A stretch of DNA of 6,198 bases from Promethearchaeota archaeon. GTDB taxonomy: Archaea; Asgardarchaeota; Lokiarchaeia; Sigyniarchaeales; SOKP01. The translations under genes were made by a program, and so were the position numbers. The DNA is taken from positions 1-6,198 of the forward strand of contig SDNM01000100.1 of the NCBI GenBank assembly GCA_004524385.1, given 5' to 3'. Shown here piece by piece: positions 5,674 to 6,198 of this stretch. Numbering within the stretch: position 1 is the stretch's first letter; every line of letters begins with the position of its first letter. Below the pieces are notes generated by a model. It saw only the letters and a list, made by a program, of their open reading frames with translations. It did not search any database and was not told where the DNA came from.

Positions 5674-6198
5674 TTAAAATCTAGCTAGGACTCTATTTTT
5701 CTTGAAAATAAAATAAGATTTTAACTCACTAATTTTTTGAGTTTTTTTATCTAGGTGAAATAGGGATAAATTAATTTCTTTAGTGTCTTCCTTAATTTTT
5801 AAAACGACAAAAGATGGAATACCGCTAGCAACAAAACTCCATGCTCCAGTAACGCTTCCGGGATTAAGCAATAGGATTCCTTTATCTGTAAGAAATATCT
5901 CTTCTTTATGCGTATGTCCTGAAATAAGGATATTATCCCCCTTTTCAATTGCCAACTGCTCTAATTGAGAATGATCTCCCCGTGGTTGAATCTGAGCGCC
6001 ATGAGTTAGTCCAACTGTTATGTTATCACCATCTGGAAATAAGAGCCTTAATTCTTGAAAAACAGGAGAATTTCTATTTCCACTATAATAATCCATATTT
6101 CCAATAACAATAAATAAATTTTTAGATGTTTTCGTTATTTTTTCCAGAAATTTTATAAATTCAGGAGCTATTATTACATCTCCTGTAAAAAAAGTGTA
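5674..6198 (-). CDS. Vps29-like metallophosphoesterase (MJ0936/YfcE superfamily), 5' end cut by window edge
   Basis: The frame is open from the window edge to a TAA at 5674-5676. An internal ATG at 6094-6096 belongs to the catalytic motif GNMD and is not the start. 174 residues are visible; about 30, with the first Asp-x-His metal motif, are missing. Visible metal ligands: Asp7 in TGDVI, Asn34 in IGNMD, His66 in THGAQ, His95 and His97 in GHTH, followed by NPGS at 112-115. Relatives are single-domain, two-metal phosphodiesterases (MJ0936, YfcE) and the eukaryotic retromer subunit Vps29. GLTHGAQIQPRGD, ILISGHTHKEE, NPGSVTGAW and IPSFVVL are much closer to human Vps29 (GLIHGHQVIPWGD, ILISGHTHKFE, NPGSATGAY, IPSFVLM) than to MJ0936. 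Unlike Vps29, Asp7 and Asn34 are canonical, so it could still be a phosphodiesterase; the second His of the usual HGH is Ala. Whether it acts as an enzyme, a scaffold or both is open. Confidence 0.92.
   Translation of the reverse strand, partial: YTFFTGDVIIAPEFIKFLEKITKTSKNLFIVIGNMDYYSGNRNSPVFQELRLLFPDGDNITVGLTHGAQIQPRGDHSQLEQLAIEKGDNILISGHTHKEEIFLTDKGILLLNPGSVTGAWSFVASGIPSFVVLKIKEDTKEINLSLFHLDKKTQKISELKSYFIFKKNRVLARF

Noticed and set aside
5783..5968. Plus-strand 61-codon open frame
   Set aside because: It lies antisense inside the phosphodiesterase gene, opposite its conserved GHTH/NPGS region, and its translation shows no domain character; it is a shadow of the real gene.
1..6198. CRISPR array, insertion sequence, integrase or attachment site
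   Set aside because: No regularly spaced long repeats, no transposase or integrase motifs and no flanking direct repeats were seen. Base composition is even across the window apart from ordinary intergenic AT enrichment.

Overview
The window is AT-rich (roughly 70% or more A+T, higher between genes), and all five genes lie on the minus strand. It reads as archaeal: gene starts mostly lack Shine-Dalgarno sites, TATA-like boxes (one with a BRE-like CGAAA) lie about 25-40 bases upstream of start codons, and terminator-like T tracts have no GC-rich hairpin. The protein content suggests an Asgard archaeon (Promethearchaeota, perhaps Lokiarchaeia-like): a HEAT-type solenoid, a multi-pass membrane protein with appendage-like and longin/roadblock-like cytosolic domains, and a phosphodiesterase closer to Vps29 than to ordinary archaeal MJ0936/YfcE enzymes. 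The lineage is inferred; there is no rRNA or other marker gene here.

Layout, in transcription order from high to low coordinates. (1) 5674-6198: Vps29-like metallophosphoesterase, N-terminus missing at the window edge. (2) 5408-5673: a long AT-rich gap with two perfect inverted repeats, a cluster of TGTTC half-sites, a TATA-like box and an SD-like site. (3) 3281-5407: a 708-residue protein with seven predicted membrane helices, a helical TPR/MIT-like hairpin, an Ig-like beta-sandwich, an appendage-platform-like region and a C-terminal longin/roadblock-like domain. (4) 2047-3174: a PLP-dependent class V aminotransferase with a leaderless-type promoter. (5) 1133-1813: a four-helix membrane protein with a C-terminal bacterial-PH-like domain, followed by a T12 terminator. 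(6) 922-1132: a gap with a possible structured element and two alternative TATA boxes. (7) 1-921: a HEAT-like helical repeat protein, C-terminus missing at the window edge.

Gaps of 106-266 bases, each with its own promoter-like signal, argue for separate transcription units rather than one operon. The aminotransferase is metabolic and probably unrelated to its neighbours. The remaining genes bring together folds that eukaryotes use in vesicle coats and retromer: a HEAT solenoid, an appendage ear, a longin fold and a Vps29 fold. The most interesting object is the 708-residue protein, which appears to join a membrane anchor, an appendage-like module and a longin-like module in one chain. The fold assignments come from reading the sequence by eye and are inference, not search results.
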